From the NCBI GenBank assembly GCA_905221605.1, contig CAJNDS010002078.1, forward strand, positions 561,001 through 625,000: a stretch of DNA of 64,000 nt, written 5' to 3'. The translations under genes were made by a program, and so were the position numbers. This DNA is from Symbiodinium natans (taxonomy: Eukaryota; Sar; Dinophyceae; Suessiales; Symbiodiniaceae). Below the pieces are notes generated by a model. That model saw only the letters and a list, made by a program, of their open reading frames with translations. It searched no databases and was not told the origin of the DNA. Shown here one piece after another: positions 21,132-31,242 of the stretch. Within the stretch, counting starts at the first letter, position 1, and each line of letters starts with the position of its first letter.

Positions 21132-22160
21132 GGCTTGTCAGATCAACCCCCTCATCAAAAAGTTGCTATCCGAGGTCCGAGTCTATTACCCGAAAGGGGC
21201 AGACCTGGAGACAGTAAAGCGCCTGGTGAGGGAAAGGGAGCCTGTGAACATTGCGGGGGACCCTGGCTGCTCGCGGGTTTATAGGGTTTAAGGTTTAAAG
21301 TGTAACAAGTGACTCTTGAGGGGCCTAGGATTTGATTGGGATTTAAAAGTTTGGGTCTTGGGTTGTCCGATGACCCACATGTGGTGAACACAAAGTAAGG
21401 AGCTGATGCGTTTATGCTGGAGCCTGCATCATGAGCACCCGCATCAATCAGTGTGATCTTGAAGTATCAGGCACGTAGTGTCGGCCATCCCAGAGACAGG
21501 GTGCCAAAGCGCAGTGTGTGTGTGTGTGTGCTTCTATTTAGGGTATATCGGGTTTGGGATGATGAGGGTTTAGGTACTCGTGGTGAGCCCTGTGAACTGC
21601 TCCAGCCTCAAATCAAGCTCCCAAGGCTATTGCTTCCCAACCGCAATCCGGAAAATGGCCACTCATGTGGTTTAGGAATTCTGGGAATGAGTAGAACGAT
21701 TCGGGTGCAGGCCCGCTGTGGGAATTCAAACAGCTTCGACCAGCTCCTAAAGGCACCGAACTGCCGGCCGAACGATATTGGCTGAACTCGAAAAGCTCGT
21801 AGGTTGTGTACAAGGTATGGAAGAATGGTTCCCAGAGATTTGCCATTTCAGCTCGCTTGTTGCTCGCGGAATTCTTTACAGAAGTGACCACAGTCAAGTA
21901 TGAAGTGCCGCATGTCTTAGCTTAGGCGATGCAGCGGCATTACGATGCTGAGAAGCTGCATGAGAGGCGGCCACATGCGGAGATGTTTGAGGTTGTTTTC
22001 GGGTTCATTGAATCACTCTGGCGAAGCATATGAAGACGTGAGAGAGTGCCAGGTTAGCTTCATTGTAACTCCAGGATGTTAAAGCTTGGCCTTCAGAATT
22101 GATGCTGCGTCGGGGGTTGAGGATTTGTTCTTGAGATGGCTTAAGGACTTGGGCTTTGAG
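21132..22160 (+). CDS. Multi-exon unknown gene, helical protein
   Basis: Exon 21132-21225 (CQINPLIKKLLSEVRVYYPK, donor CTG|GTGAGG). Exon 21753-21897 (TAGRTILAELEKLVGCVQGM, then EEWFPEICHFSSLVARGILY, donor CAA|GTATGA). Exon from 21929, phase 0 with the previous one (AMQRHYDAEKLHERRPHAEM then FEVVFG, likely donor GG|GTTCAT). Exon 22097-22160 (IDAASGVEDLFLRWLKDLGF, donor GAG|GTACTT). The last three chain in phase; the first needs one unseen exon. The protein is mixed helical, no domain recognised. It may continue into the exons at 22.57-24.67 kb, which are in the same style. Confidence 0.55.
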
Positions 22161-22572
22161 GTACTTGCGTTGAGGCTGTTTCTGCTATCCTCCAGCGCAT
22201 AGCACTTGCCACTCCTTAATCCCTCAAAGCCTAATGCCTTGAGCGCGAAATATCCCGCTGTGCACTTACACCTGCTAAAGACCCCTGCAAGCCTTCATCC
22301 CTGCAACACCCTAAACGTTACCGATCCGTGGCATGAGAACTTATCAGCTTATATGATTTCCAATTCCGATACTACACGCGCAACAAGAAGTGTTATTAAC
22401 TCGTGTTTTTCCAACTCTAAACTTTGTGAACCCTAACCCCCAACACCAGCATACCCCAGCACGGGCCCTGAAGCGGGCTCTTAGAGTAGCACCCTTTTCG
22501 GGTTTAGGGCTGAGGGTTTGCAAGATTAGGCAAATTAGGGTTTGCAGGGTTCTATAGGCTACTATAGATGAG

Positions 22573-22663
22573 AGCTCGGATTTGTCAGATTTGGTTACAG
22601 CCTGGGCGCGTACGCGGGCAGCACACCGGACCAGCTCATGCCCAACATCGCCACTAGCCGAAA
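22573..22663 (+). CDS. Internal exon, unknown gene
   Basis: The frame reads ELGFVRFGYSLGAYAGSTPD then QLMPNIATSRK, with donor-like AA|GTTGAA. The 5' border is uncertain (AG at 22570-22572 or the CAG at about 22602). Possibly continuous with the gene at 21-22 kb. Confidence 0.45.
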
Positions 22664-23305
22664 GTTGAAACTTTATAGGGTTTTTGGGGGGTTTGTAGGC
22701 TTCATCGGCTAGGCGTTGTAGGCGAAAAAAGGTTTATAGGTTTATATGGTTTGTCGGGCTTACAGCTAGCGTTTTAGGGCTTTAAAGGGTCTACAGTTTG
22801 TGCTTCTCAGGCGGCAAGCGGAGGGGGGGGGGGGGAAAGGGAGGAGAAGGGCAGTAAGGAAGGCGACATTGAACCAAAACAACTTTCCGCCCAAACCCCC
22901 GAATGCGAAAAGTCCCCCCCGGCCTGCCCACCCAAGGCAGGAATCGGTTGGCAGCTTCCCCTGACCCTGTAGTCAGGATCTGGATTCTAAGTTAGGCTTA
23001 ATTAGGCTTTCACGTTACGTTGGCATCAGGTCAGTCCCAAAAGTCAGCACTTCAAGGTTTGGGGTGTGGACAGAAGTGTCAGGACACTATACCGAAAGGT
23101 CAGAACAGTATCCCGAAAGCGGCGAGAATGATGAGCCGCCCGAAGGTGGGAGACTCCAACCCTGCATGGAGATGTGGCTTGGGTTTTAGGGCATAACGTG
23201 ACCATGACTGTTTGCCGTCTTCTTGAATGGAATACTCGTAACAAAAGACCTAAGCCCTCGAAGTTCTTCGAAGTTCTTCGAAGATTGGTTGATCCCGGCA
23301 TCAAG

Positions 23306-23410
23306 CCTCGATAGGCCCTATCCTCCAGTTCGCACTAAAGGCCATCTACTGCCGCACGCCGATGCGCAACCCAGCCGCAGTGGTATTTGGGTCCCGGGCG
23401 CGCTGGCCTG
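23306..23410 (+). CDS. Internal exon, unknown gene
   Basis: After GGCATCAAG with two leading bases it reads SIGPILQFALKAIYCRTPMR, then NPAAVVFGSRARW, with donor G|GTAGAA. A competing minus ORF covers the same bases but lacks splice support. Confidence 0.45.
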
Positions 23411-23667
23411 GTAGAAGAGTACGGGGCCCTTGCAGGGCTTTGCGGCTTCTGGGCTCCTGAATGCAGTTTTAATGATTTGAAATATCGTGCTTCCAAGAGG
23501 TTTATATGTCGGGGGTCTCGGGTTTGGCGTTTTCGTGTTCTGCAAAACGTTCTTAGCCAGAAGCAACTGAAGACGGAGTTCAGAACACCGATGGGCGTGG
23601 ACATGCAGCGATCTCTTGTGACAACTTGACAATTTCGCGGGTCCTTTAGGAAATGCTTCGGTGACAG

Positions 23668-23840
23668 TTTCGCATCCTCGACCTCACAGCTGAAATCAAG
23701 TTTCTTCACTTGAACGTATTGCTTGGATCGACCTCTTCAATTGAAGTTCGCTGGGTTCTCAGGCGAGAGAAAGAGCAGCATGTTATTTTGATGCTCGAGG
23801 CTCCCCTCGAGGGGAGGACAAGGATGTGCACGTCATCAAT
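23668..23840 (+). CDS. Internal exon (57 codons), unknown gene
   Basis: Acceptor GGTGACAG. Reads FRILDLTAEIKFLHLNVLLG, then STSSIEVRWVLRREKEQHVI and LMLEAPLEGRTRM, with donor AT|GTCATA. The alternation of beta-like and helical segments suggests a folded domain of unknown type. The long minus ORF at 23706-24122 is its antisense. Confidence 0.5.
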
Positions 23841-24275
23841 GTCATAGGCCTGGCACGCCTCGAGTTTTGAGATGTTTCGGGTCTTCAGCTGGGCTTCGTG
23901 AGCTGCGGCATTGACATGTCGGATGTCTGCCAGCAGCATGCTTGTCTCGAAAGGCTTTGCCTTTGACTCACCGGAACAGCCAGACTGGCAGTACTTCCTC
24001 AGCTGCTCGGTCGCAGGTTGTGTCTCCCAACTGGATTGAATTTGGTGCCACCGACAGGTGCTAACGTTGTATGTATGCAGTGGGCCAAAAGCTATTGGGG
24101 CAACTGTCCGCGAACAAGACACGATCCAAACTTGTGAGCCTCATCTGCACAGCCGCTATTGTTTAAGTCCCGCACTATGCCCCAACCGGTGTAAACCATA
24201 GTAGATCTCTGAACTGTCTGAGCTCCAAAAACAAAGGCCTGGAACAAAAAAAACCTTTACGCCGTGAGCCCTAAG

Positions 24276-24367
24276 CCCTCCAACCTGAAGGACAGCATCG
24301 TGAACTCTGCATGTAAGCTTTTAACAGCTGAGGAAGTGGAGACAAGCCCCGCAAGCGCGAGGAGCTC
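24276..24367 (+). CDS. Internal exon, unknown gene
   Basis: After CCCTAAG it reads PSNLKDSIVNSACKLLTAEE, then VETSPASARS, with donor TC|GTGAGA. An upstream piece at about 24080-24135 (GQKLLGQLSANKTRSKL, donor CTT|GTGAGC) may precede it. Confidence 0.45.
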
Positions 24368-24582
24368 GTGAGAAGGACTGTCCACTGCGGGCTTTGCTAC
24401 CAGTGGTAGGTTTAAGTCGACCCTGCCGGGGTGAAGTCGTGCCAAGCCCATGTGCCGCAGTGTTTGGGCTTACTTTCCCATATCCCCAACATATCTTATA
24501 TTACATCAGACCCAGAGTTTTGCGGTCTTGTAGTACTGTGCACATGGTTTTGGAACATTTCCGGATCGTTGTAACCCCGAAG

Positions 24583-24668
24583 CTTCCGATGCATTGAAAC
24601 CATTGCAAGCATTCCCCGCAAGGCGGAAGTTGTCCCAATCCCAGTGTGCCCCTCGGGGACCGGCCCAG
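24583..24668 (+). CDS. Internal exon, unknown gene
   Basis: Two leading bases after CCCGAAG, then SDALKPLQAFPARRKLSQSQ, CAPRGPAQ, donor CAG|GTATTA. Downstream, 24.67-25.14 kb has several overlapping open frames and short direct repeats but no clear exon. Confidence 0.45.
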
Positions 24669-25436
24669 GTATTATTCTTTGTATCAAAAAGCCAGTGCCT
24701 TGCCTTACCTCGCGCGGGCCTCGCGCAAGGTCGCGCGACCCTCGCGCAGGGCCACAAATATGCCCCTCCCCAAAACAATTGATTTTCCTTCACACTGCAT
24801 GCGAAGTTGCCGTAAAACCACCCAAAAAACCATGTGCCCCTGCAGTTTCGCAATTCAAAACCGCTTACAAATGCTGTTTTCAGGCTTCTCAACCCACTGT
24901 GCACAGCTCCGGTGCCATTTCTGTAAAAAGGCGCGGAAGCTCTCAAAAGCCATGTGCCCCTGGGGTTTCGCTGTGGGCCGACTTTACACCGCCTGGGGTG
25001 ACTTCCTTCCTCTGCCTTGTTTTGCTGTGTGCCGCAGGGGTTGGGCCGACTTTACACCGGGTGGGTCGAGATAAACCCGGCGCTTGTAGGCAGCAGTACA
25101 TTGTACCATATGTTGCATCACATTCCCTTCTAACGTGAAGGTGGAGCCATCTGAGTTTCATGCCTTTGGTCGTGTATATCGCAACGCTTCAGTACCCTTT
25201 CGTTTGGATTCCTTGGGACATGCCAGAGATCCCGGTGCCCTGGGTAGCCTCAGGTGCGCTGAAGCCTTGAAACCTCGGAAGGAACCAACGAAAATTCCCA
25301 AAGACTGAAGACATGAGGATGGGCCAGATGTGGCGCTACGTTTTCTTCTGTGCTGCCCTTAGCAGTGGTCGGAGGACAGTCGAAGCGGAATCGCGCGGAT
25401 GGCACGATGGTCCGGGCTAAGAGCTAACAATTATAG

Positions 25437-25966
25437 CAGCGTTGCCGAGTTCCGGCGCCAAGTTATCAGGAATTGGGGTCCTGCTTCCGTGTCCAGTCTG
25501 TCCAGGATCAGGCCGTTCCAGTGTGTATCTGTCCTCCCACATGGTGTGCTGATGTAAGCATCTACATCTCTCTTGTGCCAGAAGGGCGAAGTCCCAAATC
25601 CCTGGGCCACAGGCCGAGAGGCCCGGATGCCTCAACGACCCAGGCAAACACTGCAAGCTCAGGGTCATGGTAAGATCACCCCCCGGAGCATGACAGAGCG
25701 CTGCCCGCATCATGCACTCCAGATAGTTTTTGTCTTCAGGATGGATGATACTGTACCCACGCGAACATGTACGGCGGTCAGCCCCGCCACCGACTTCTTG
25801 AACCTGAAACCCGAAAAATATGCGCGCAGCATGCTACCCATGAAACCCTGAGTTGATGAATGTCAGCACAAGCTCAGAGATTGGGATGCGACCTCCTGCT
25901 GGGGAGCTGAGGTGCAAGAGAGAAGGGCTCCTCGACTTGAAGCAGTCTTTGCTCTTGGCACTTTGG
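25437..25966 (+). CDS. Four small exons of an unknown gene, three phase-matched
   Basis: Exon 25437-25553 (QRCRVPAPSYQELGSCFRVQ ... VPVCICPPTWCAD, donor GAT|GTAAGC). Exon 25582-25669 (KGEVPNPWATGREARMPQRP, donor G|GTAAGA). Exon 25740-25768, only 29 nt (WMILYPREH, donor GTACGG). Junctions 1-2 and 2-3 agree in phase. Exon 25853-25966 (DECQHKLRDWDATSCWGAEV, then RRAPRLEAVFALGTLG, donor G|GTCTAA) has strong texture but needs an unseen exon before it. A possible upstream exon at about 25200-25247 reads YPFVWIPWDMPEIPVPW. Tryptophan-, proline- and cysteine-rich; no family recognised. Confidence 0.55.
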
Positions 25967-26055
25967 GTCTAAGTTCTCGGTTACAAGGCAGCCCAGGTAC
26001 AGACACAGACACAAATGCCTTCGGAAAACCTTCAAATATGTGCATATTAAATAAT

Positions 26056-26093
26056 TCTATATATATGTATATATATATATATGTATATGTGTG
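26056..26093 (+). repeat. TATATG microsatellite
   Basis: Short TA/TATATG run. A second (TA)n(CA)n run lies at about 26284-26313. Confidence 0.9.
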
Positions 26094-26330
26094 ATTATAC
26101 AGATATTTTTACTTCGTATTTCAAGTAATGAAATAATAACAGGTATATTTAAGACTGGCCCTCGATCTCGCAGCCACATGAGACCTTGAGATTGCACACA
26201 GACTCCAAATGAAGAATCCACGGGGTCCGGAGAGTACTATGGCACTTCTTGCTGGATTTTGTGTGTGTCGTATTGACTATAGCATATATATATATACATA
26301 CACACACACACACGCGCCCGCCCAGGAAAG

Positions 26331-26427
26331 AAGTGGCCTGGCTGCAACGCATGGGATTGTGGTTAGTTTGGGACTTGCGGTCGATCCCGCTGTCACCCTT
26401 GATATTTTAAAGTTGAGTACAAGTTGA
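26331..26427 (+). CDS. Possible terminal exon
   Basis: After CCCAGGAAAG it reads SGLAATHGIVVSLGLAVDPA then VTLDILKLSTS and TGA at 26425-26427. Good hydrophobic/acidic texture. Followed by GGGTTTAGGG words. Confidence 0.4.
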
Positions 26428-26727
26428 GTAGGATTTAGACTAGAGTCGGGTTAAGGGAATCGGAAGTTTAGGGGTTGGGGTTTAGGGTTCAGGGCTAGGA
26501 CAGTCAAGGGTCGTTGCGGGCTTTCATAAGGTTGGTGGGGTGCGGACTCCTTCTTACCCCTTAATTATCATGCGCGTGTAACCTGAACCCAGGAAATCAA
26601 GAATCCATGCGAACCTGTCTCAGGCCCGCACCCCTTCTTGTGGCTTGTGCCTACAGGACTTACGCCCTTTGCCTTTTTTGGGTACCTCGCTTCTTATTCA
26701 TAAAGGTACCCCAAGAATGTAAACAAG

Positions 26728-26880
26728 ATGGTTAAGTACATGCGAAAAGCCTTCCATTCTGCCAAAACACCGCCAAGGCGTGTGCTCCTTGCCGCCGTGG
26801 GTGGCGGCGCCTTTAGCGCTGGGCTTCGGGGGGCCCTCTTCGGCTATGACAAGCTCAAGGCACTTGCTTCAGTAGCCTAA
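26728..26880 (+). CDS. Small basic ORF with one glycine-rich membrane-like segment (50 residues)
   Basis: ATG to TAA. Begins MVKYMRKAFHSAKTPPRRVL, then a Gly/Ala-rich hydrophobic stretch (LLAAVGGGAFSAGLRGALFG), then YDKLKALASVA. The layout (basic N-terminus, one short hydrophobic helix, KLKAL tail) resembles small single-pass proteins of the mitochondrial inner membrane, but no family is recognised. It is compact and has high G+C at third positions compared with flanking DNA. The frame extends upstream by ten codons to a TAA, so it could also be a terminal exon. Confidence 0.5.
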   Translation: MVKYMRKAFHSAKTPPRRVLLAAVGGGAFSAGLRGALFGYDKLKALASVA

Positions 26881-27106
26881 GCATGTGATTGAAAGGTTTG
26901 CAATGGTTTCCGCCCCCGCCCCAAACCCGCAGACTCCAAGCCTTCAACCATTATAAGCCGAAACCACCCTAGGGTTGAAGATTTCGAGGACAACCGCCCG
27001 TGGGGCTCAGGATTGCTGGATAGCAAGAGATCTTTGTTTCATCCTCGTTTAGGAATTTCAGCTTAATCTAAGTTTCAGACCCTCAACCCTCATGCATTCC
27101 TTCTAG

Positions 27107-27265
27107 TTCCAGGCCTTTGCCTTGGCGCACTCGCGGCTCGCTCTGGAGAGCCGTAAAGGGAACAACCCTTATTGTCCACTCATACAGTGGCCCTACCCCA
27201 GCCCTACGATCAGCCGAGGGAGCCAGGGCTTGCCACAAGGCATCCCATCGGCCACCATTTCGTAG
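27107..27265 (+). CDS. Probable exon, unknown gene
   Basis: Acceptor TTCCTTCTAG, phase 0. Reads FQAFALAHSRLALESRKGNN then a Pro/Ser-rich part to TAG at about 27265. The coding part may end earlier. Confidence 0.4.
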   Translation, partial: FQAFALAHSRLALESRKGNNPYCPLIQWPYPSPTISRGSQGLPQGIPSATIS

Positions 27266-27496
27266 GCAGCCGAATAGGCTTGAAACCTCCAAGAATCCCA
27301 ACGTCCACAGGGCCTGCAAAGTTTCAGGCGCTTGAGAAGCCCCGAGCTGACAGGCGAGTATTGCTAGTAGCATTGCAAATACACCATCGATCTTTTACAT
27401 CAAGTACCCAAAGAAAAGGTTATCATTACGAATAGGATCTTCTTTTGCAGTGAGGACTAGTATCGCAAGTATTGCATGACTACGAGTCTTTCTGAG

Positions 27497-27571
27497 CCCA
27501 AGCTTCGCGGAAGCTGCAGGAGGACTCCCTGGCCCTTGTCACGCCAGAGTGCCGCGGCTGGAGATCACTTG
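27497..27571 (+). CDS. Internal exon, unknown gene
   Basis: Two leading bases, then QASRKLQEDSLALVTPECRG WRSL, with donor G|GTTTGG. The intron that follows opens with GGGTGTAGGG and GGGTTTAGGG words. Confidence 0.45.
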
Positions 27572-27812
27572 GTTTGGGGGTGTAGGGTATAGGGTTTATA
27601 GGGTTTAGGGCTTCGGGATCCATAGGGGGTCTAGGATTTGCAGTTGGTTGTAGGTGGGATTTGTATAGGCTTTGGGTGTCTCCCTGAACCCCGAAGTCCT
27701 GTACTCCCTATATCCCTGGTGATGAAGCTTTGACAGCTCCGAAGCCCTAAACCGCAATTCCTAGAAATTCCTAGAAAACTTCAAAAACTACCTGCCTCCG
27801 CCCCTCTGAAAG

Positions 27813-28360
27813 CCCTCAGCTCCGAAAGGTTCCAAGACATTGAAGTGGCGTCGCTGCCACGGATCCCCGACTGGGTCTTCAGCACGGAGGGGTGGCTCGT
27901 CATTGGTTGAGGTAAGGGGTCATGAAGTTCCCGGAGTCTCGTGCCTACTGAGCAGAAGACTGTTCTTGGCCTATGACAGCACCGTTCTCGCCTCGGTAAG
28001 TCCTCTCTTCAATAAACTCTCCTTCAGCCTTCAGTGCTAGCCCCATGCGGTGCGGCTTTCAAGATTTACATGCTTGACGTCCAGGCAGCAGCTGGCCGAT
28101 GACACTCTGCTGGTCAACGCGTGGGACCCATGGAGCATGGTAGGCAATGGCCGCGAGCCTGCACACAGCAGACGTGGGATTTCGAAGTATGTTTGCGCGT
28201 GAAGCCCAGTATATGCATGGTATTGTCTGCATGTAGCGTATGTATGTGTGCGACAAAAATATTCGAAAGGAAACTCTATTGAACGCCCCACTCTTGACAG
28301 ATGAAGCGAATGCAGCTGTCCAACTTTGAGCTCTTTTGCTGCTGCGCAGGCCTTGCTTAG
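27813..28360 (+). CDS. Five small 3' exons of an unknown gene
   Basis: Exon 27813-27905 (LSSERFQDIEVASLPRIPDW, then VFSTEGWLVI). Exon 27953-27995 (RRLFLAYDSTVLAS, donor TCG|GTAAGT). Exon 28041-28139 (HAVRLSRFTCLTSRQQLADD, then TLLVNAWDPWSM, donor ATG|GTAGGC). Exon 28169-28219 (QTWDFEVCLRVKPSICM, donor GTATTG). Exon 28301-28360 (MKRMQLSNFELFCCCAGLA, TAG). The last four chain with three phase-0 junctions. The first intron between them is only 45 nt. Beta-rich with a cysteine-rich C-terminus; family unknown. One of the best-supported splice chains in the window. Confidence 0.6.
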
Positions 28361-28486
28361 ACATCAACCGAGAAGCCGCAAAAAACACGTAAAGCCCGAA
28401 ACCCTAGAGCCATTGGCTATGGTTTAAAGTATATAGGGATTGAGGTGTATAGGGTTTAGGGTTCAAGATTTAGGCATTGGTCACAT

Positions 28487-28762
28487 TCACACGTCCTGCT
28501 CCCAGTGCCACATGCCAACCGCCGTTCGTATACAGAACTCCCAGGCCCTAGACACGAACAAGATAGTCTGCCAATCCGAGGCAATGCGGCTGACAACAGC
28601 CTGGATGGCTTTTTCGGAAGGACGCGGCACTCGAAAGCCAAGAGCATGTTCGACAAACATGTCTTTATGTGGTTGCACGGGACTGGCCATCTGACGATGT
28701 ATCGGGAAAGAGTCTACCTCTTTTCGTGTTGTGTGTGGAGCTTCGGTCCAGGGCATGCCTGA
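28487..28762. other. Block open in several frames on both strands
   Basis: A + frame reads RHEQDSLPIRGNAADNSLDG ... FFGRTRHSKAKSMFDKHVFM and faintly recalls the tail of a DDE-type transposase. The minus frame (119 codons) is equally protein-like. Splice borders do not decide between them, so no gene is called. Confidence 0.3.
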
Positions 28763-28843
28763 AACCTGAAACGCACAATTCGAAACCAACACCACAACCC
28801 GCTCACTCCCTCGTTCTCTCCCTCTCCCACCCTTCTGCCAAAG

Positions 28844-29039
28844 CATGCTGGATCAGTTTTCCTGCATGTTGGCTCGGATCACATTCTCCCAATGGAAGAA
28901 TACAGTAGCTTCCCAGGAGCACAGCTATGGCCATACTTTGCTGGCCTCACACGAACCCCTATCTCGTGCAGCTTGGAGTTTTCTTTCAATTCCTGAACCC
29001 GAAACCCCAAACCCCAATTCCAGTTTTCCTATACCCTAA
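28844..29039 (+). CDS. Probable exon
   Basis: After CTGCCAAAG the frame reads MLDQFSCMLARITFSQWKNT, then SQEHSYGHTLLASHEPLSRA and a proline/asparagine tail to TAA. The tail overlaps CCCGAAACCCC repeats, so the exon likely ends near 28990. Confidence 0.4.
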
Positions 29040-29238
29040 GATTGAACCCGAAACCCTGAACTCAAGGCTATAGGCTGTAGGATCAGAGCGTCAATCTTTA
29101 CACGGGTGTTTTGGGGCAACTTTGGGTTTGCGTGGTTTGAGGATTTGTATCGTGACTGTCTCATGAAGGCCTTCGGACTTGAGTTGGTAGCTTGCCGAAA
29201 TGGGCCCTCAGACTATGTCACAGCCTTAGCTGCGCTAG

Positions 29239-29413
29239 AAAAACCGAGCCAGCCTCAGGCAAAGTGATTGCTATGTACCTGTGGCTGCTCCGCGAGAAGA
29301 AGGCTCCGGCAGGGCATCTTTCTTACAATTCAAGCCCAAGCCCTGAATTGACGGAGTGCTCCAACACCCAAACATCATCATCATCGTCATCATCATCATC
29401 ATCATCATCTTGA
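29239..29413 (+). CDS. Probable terminal exon with poly-serine tail
   Basis: Acceptor GCGCTAG. Reads KTEPASGKVIAMYLWLLREK, KAPAGHLSYNSSPSPELTEC, then about 12 serines from a (TCA)n run to TGA. The trinucleotide repeat at about 29370-29410 may vary in length. Confidence 0.45.
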
Positions 29414-29510
29414 TCATCATCATCAAGAATCCAGGCCTACATGCTGAAGCTTTCAGCTTCAGGATCCGGTAGAACACAGAGGTCGACAAACTGCAAAACC
29501 GCTGAGATAG

Positions 29511-30270
29511 ACAGGACCCCGTGTGTATCTTGATGAAGCTTTGCTTATACTTCCAGAAGACGTCGAGATTCGGAGCTTAATAGGTCTTTGCGAAAGTTTT
29601 GTGGCTTTGGGGACTGGCGTCCTTGGCACTTACCTTTGGCACGATCATTTCCCGGGTCCAGGGGCTTTGCATGAGTTTGCCGGTTGCGCATCAAATCGCC
29701 TGCCACTGCTTTGCAGGGCAGTCAAGGATTCCATTGCATGCGAGGTCATGAGCTGTGGACCACCGGACTAAGCATCGTAGCTACTCGAACCTCCAGGGTT
29801 TCATGGATTGGCCAATGACACGCAGGCCCCTGCTGCTCCAGCTGATGATCAGGCACGTGGCTGCTGAACTCAAAGATCTGTAAGGTATCTTGACTCCTCT
29901 GCTTTCATTCCTGGCCAGAACCCAACCAATGCAATCAGCTCGCCGTGCAGGCAATCAACCTGTTGCTCGCTGGATCTCGCTGCGGATCCAAAAAGACTTG
30001 GAGCGGCCTGATGTGTAGCCATAGGCAAAGAGCGCCTTCTTCCCCACATGCTTTCAGAGGCACGAAGCTCGGGCACCAATCAAGCCACTGGACACGTATG
30101 GCTCTACTCGCCATTTCCACAAAGCCTATCTTGAGCAGGGGTACAAGTCGCCCCTTTACGGTGCCCCTCATCGAATGTCCATGCAACTATGCGCACTTGA
30201 GTATGATAGGTGCAGGGTTTCCTACTTAGGGGTTGAGCTTTCCCTGCGTTGGTATAAGGCCTGCAGCTGA
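29511..30270 (+). CDS. Three phase-matched exons followed by an in-frame double TAG
   Basis: Exon 29511-29744 (PRVYLDEALLILPEDVEIRS ... LGTYLWHDHFPGPGALHEFA, donor GAG|GTCATG). Exon 29797-29879 (GFMDWPMTRRPLLLQLMIRH VAAELKDL, donor CT|GTAAGG). Exon 29919-30012 (TQPMQSARRAGNQPVARWIS then LRIQKDLERPD). All junctions agree in phase; the first intron is 52 nt. In the same frame, TAG at 30016-30018 and 30022-30024 are followed by 81 open codons (KSAFFPTCFQRHEARAPIKP, LDTYGSTRHFHKAYLEQGYK) to TGA at 30268-30270. Either the real end is at the first TAG or the gene is decayed. Family unknown. Confidence 0.5.
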
Positions 30271-30454
30271 CCTCGACAGGTACCGCTTGCAGCCAAAGAA
30301 GACCCGGCTACCCCCTGCTCAATTTTTCGAGGCGCCCCCCCGCCCACCAGTTTGGGTGATGATGATGTTTTCTTTTATCGGGGGGGGAGGGGGGGGAGGC
30401 TTTTGCTCGATCCAGGAAGAACCCTTCTCGGGTCTCACGGCTCGGGATGTTCAG

Positions 30455-31129
30455 GGTTGTCCTCTACCCACCACCGCTCAACGTGGGGTGCTACAGGTTG
30501 CCTGCTCGGGTTGAAAAAAGCCGTAAACTTAAGGTCCGGATGGTCGGGCTTGGGGTCTGCGTTTGAAGCCTCCCCCACAATGCGTTCGTAAAGTGCTTGA
30601 TTGAGTGCCCGAAATCCCGAGAACCTAGAGAGTTTTAGGTTTATGGGTGTATAAACCCTGTAAACTTAAGGCACTTAAAGCAGCCTGGAGCTCTTGCTTT
30701 GCCAGTTGCAGCCCTTCATTCGCTCGGCCGTGCATGGGACTCAGGCTGCTCCAGGAATTTTCAGGTCGGCTCTTCGGGAGCAGCCGTATCAGGGCCGTGT
30801 CTTCAAAAGACTTTTGGCAGCTTTCGTGGCAAATTCCAAGCTCCAACCCGAGCCCCCCCCCCCCCAAAAAAAAAAAAAAAAATGATGCAAAAACATCACC
30901 AAACCTTCAAGAAGCAGAAGTAGCACAGCTTAAACTATCCAAAAATGTAAGTGGCCACACTTTCACCCAGTTAAGGCTTGGTGCCTTGATCCCGGCAACT
31001 GCCATTGCGTCGGGACAGTTCCTCGTCGGCCAGGCAGGTGAGTTGAGGGTTTGGATGTTTGGGGTTCAGGTTCTTCGGCACGCCTCAGCCCTTCATGGCA
31101 ACATGATTGAATTAGTTGCTTCGGCGTGA
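30455..31129 (+). CDS. Unknown gene interrupted by a C/A homopolymer run
   Basis: Exon 30455-30533 (VVLYPPPLNVGCYRLPARVE, donor AAG|GTCCGG) joins in phase 0 to 30706 onward (LQPFIRSAVHGTQAAPGIFR, REQPYQGRVFKRLLAAFVAN). At about 30855-30881 a run of C followed by A lies where the frame must shift. Beyond it a second frame reads TSPNLQEAEVAQLKLSKN, then LGALIPATAIASGQFLVGQA, to TGA at 31127-31129. A GTAAGT...CAG piece of 24 nt (30947-30970) may be an ultrashort intron or coding. A homopolymer error is the simplest explanation of the break. Confidence 0.45.
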
Positions 31130-31242
31130 AACAGCCCGTGATCAGCTGTTGTCGCGACATGGTTCTGATCTAGCTATAATACACATATATATATATATAA
31201 ATGTGATCATTGCCTCTCAAGTCTTGGGTCAGCCCGATGCAG

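Noticed and set aside
23706-24122. Minus ORF of 138 codons
   Set aside because: Antisense of the + exon 23668-23840, which has splice borders and better protein texture.
24644-25138. Two overlapping + ORFs of 164 and 142 codons
   Set aside because: Open in three frames over direct repeats (CATGTGCCCCTG twice, GGGCCGACTTTACACCG twice); no exon borders; likely a repeat-derived open stretch.
28487-28846. Possible transposase tail (DNSLDGFFGRTRHSK)
   Set aside because: Similarity is only an impression; catalytic residues cannot be placed and the minus frame is equally plausible.
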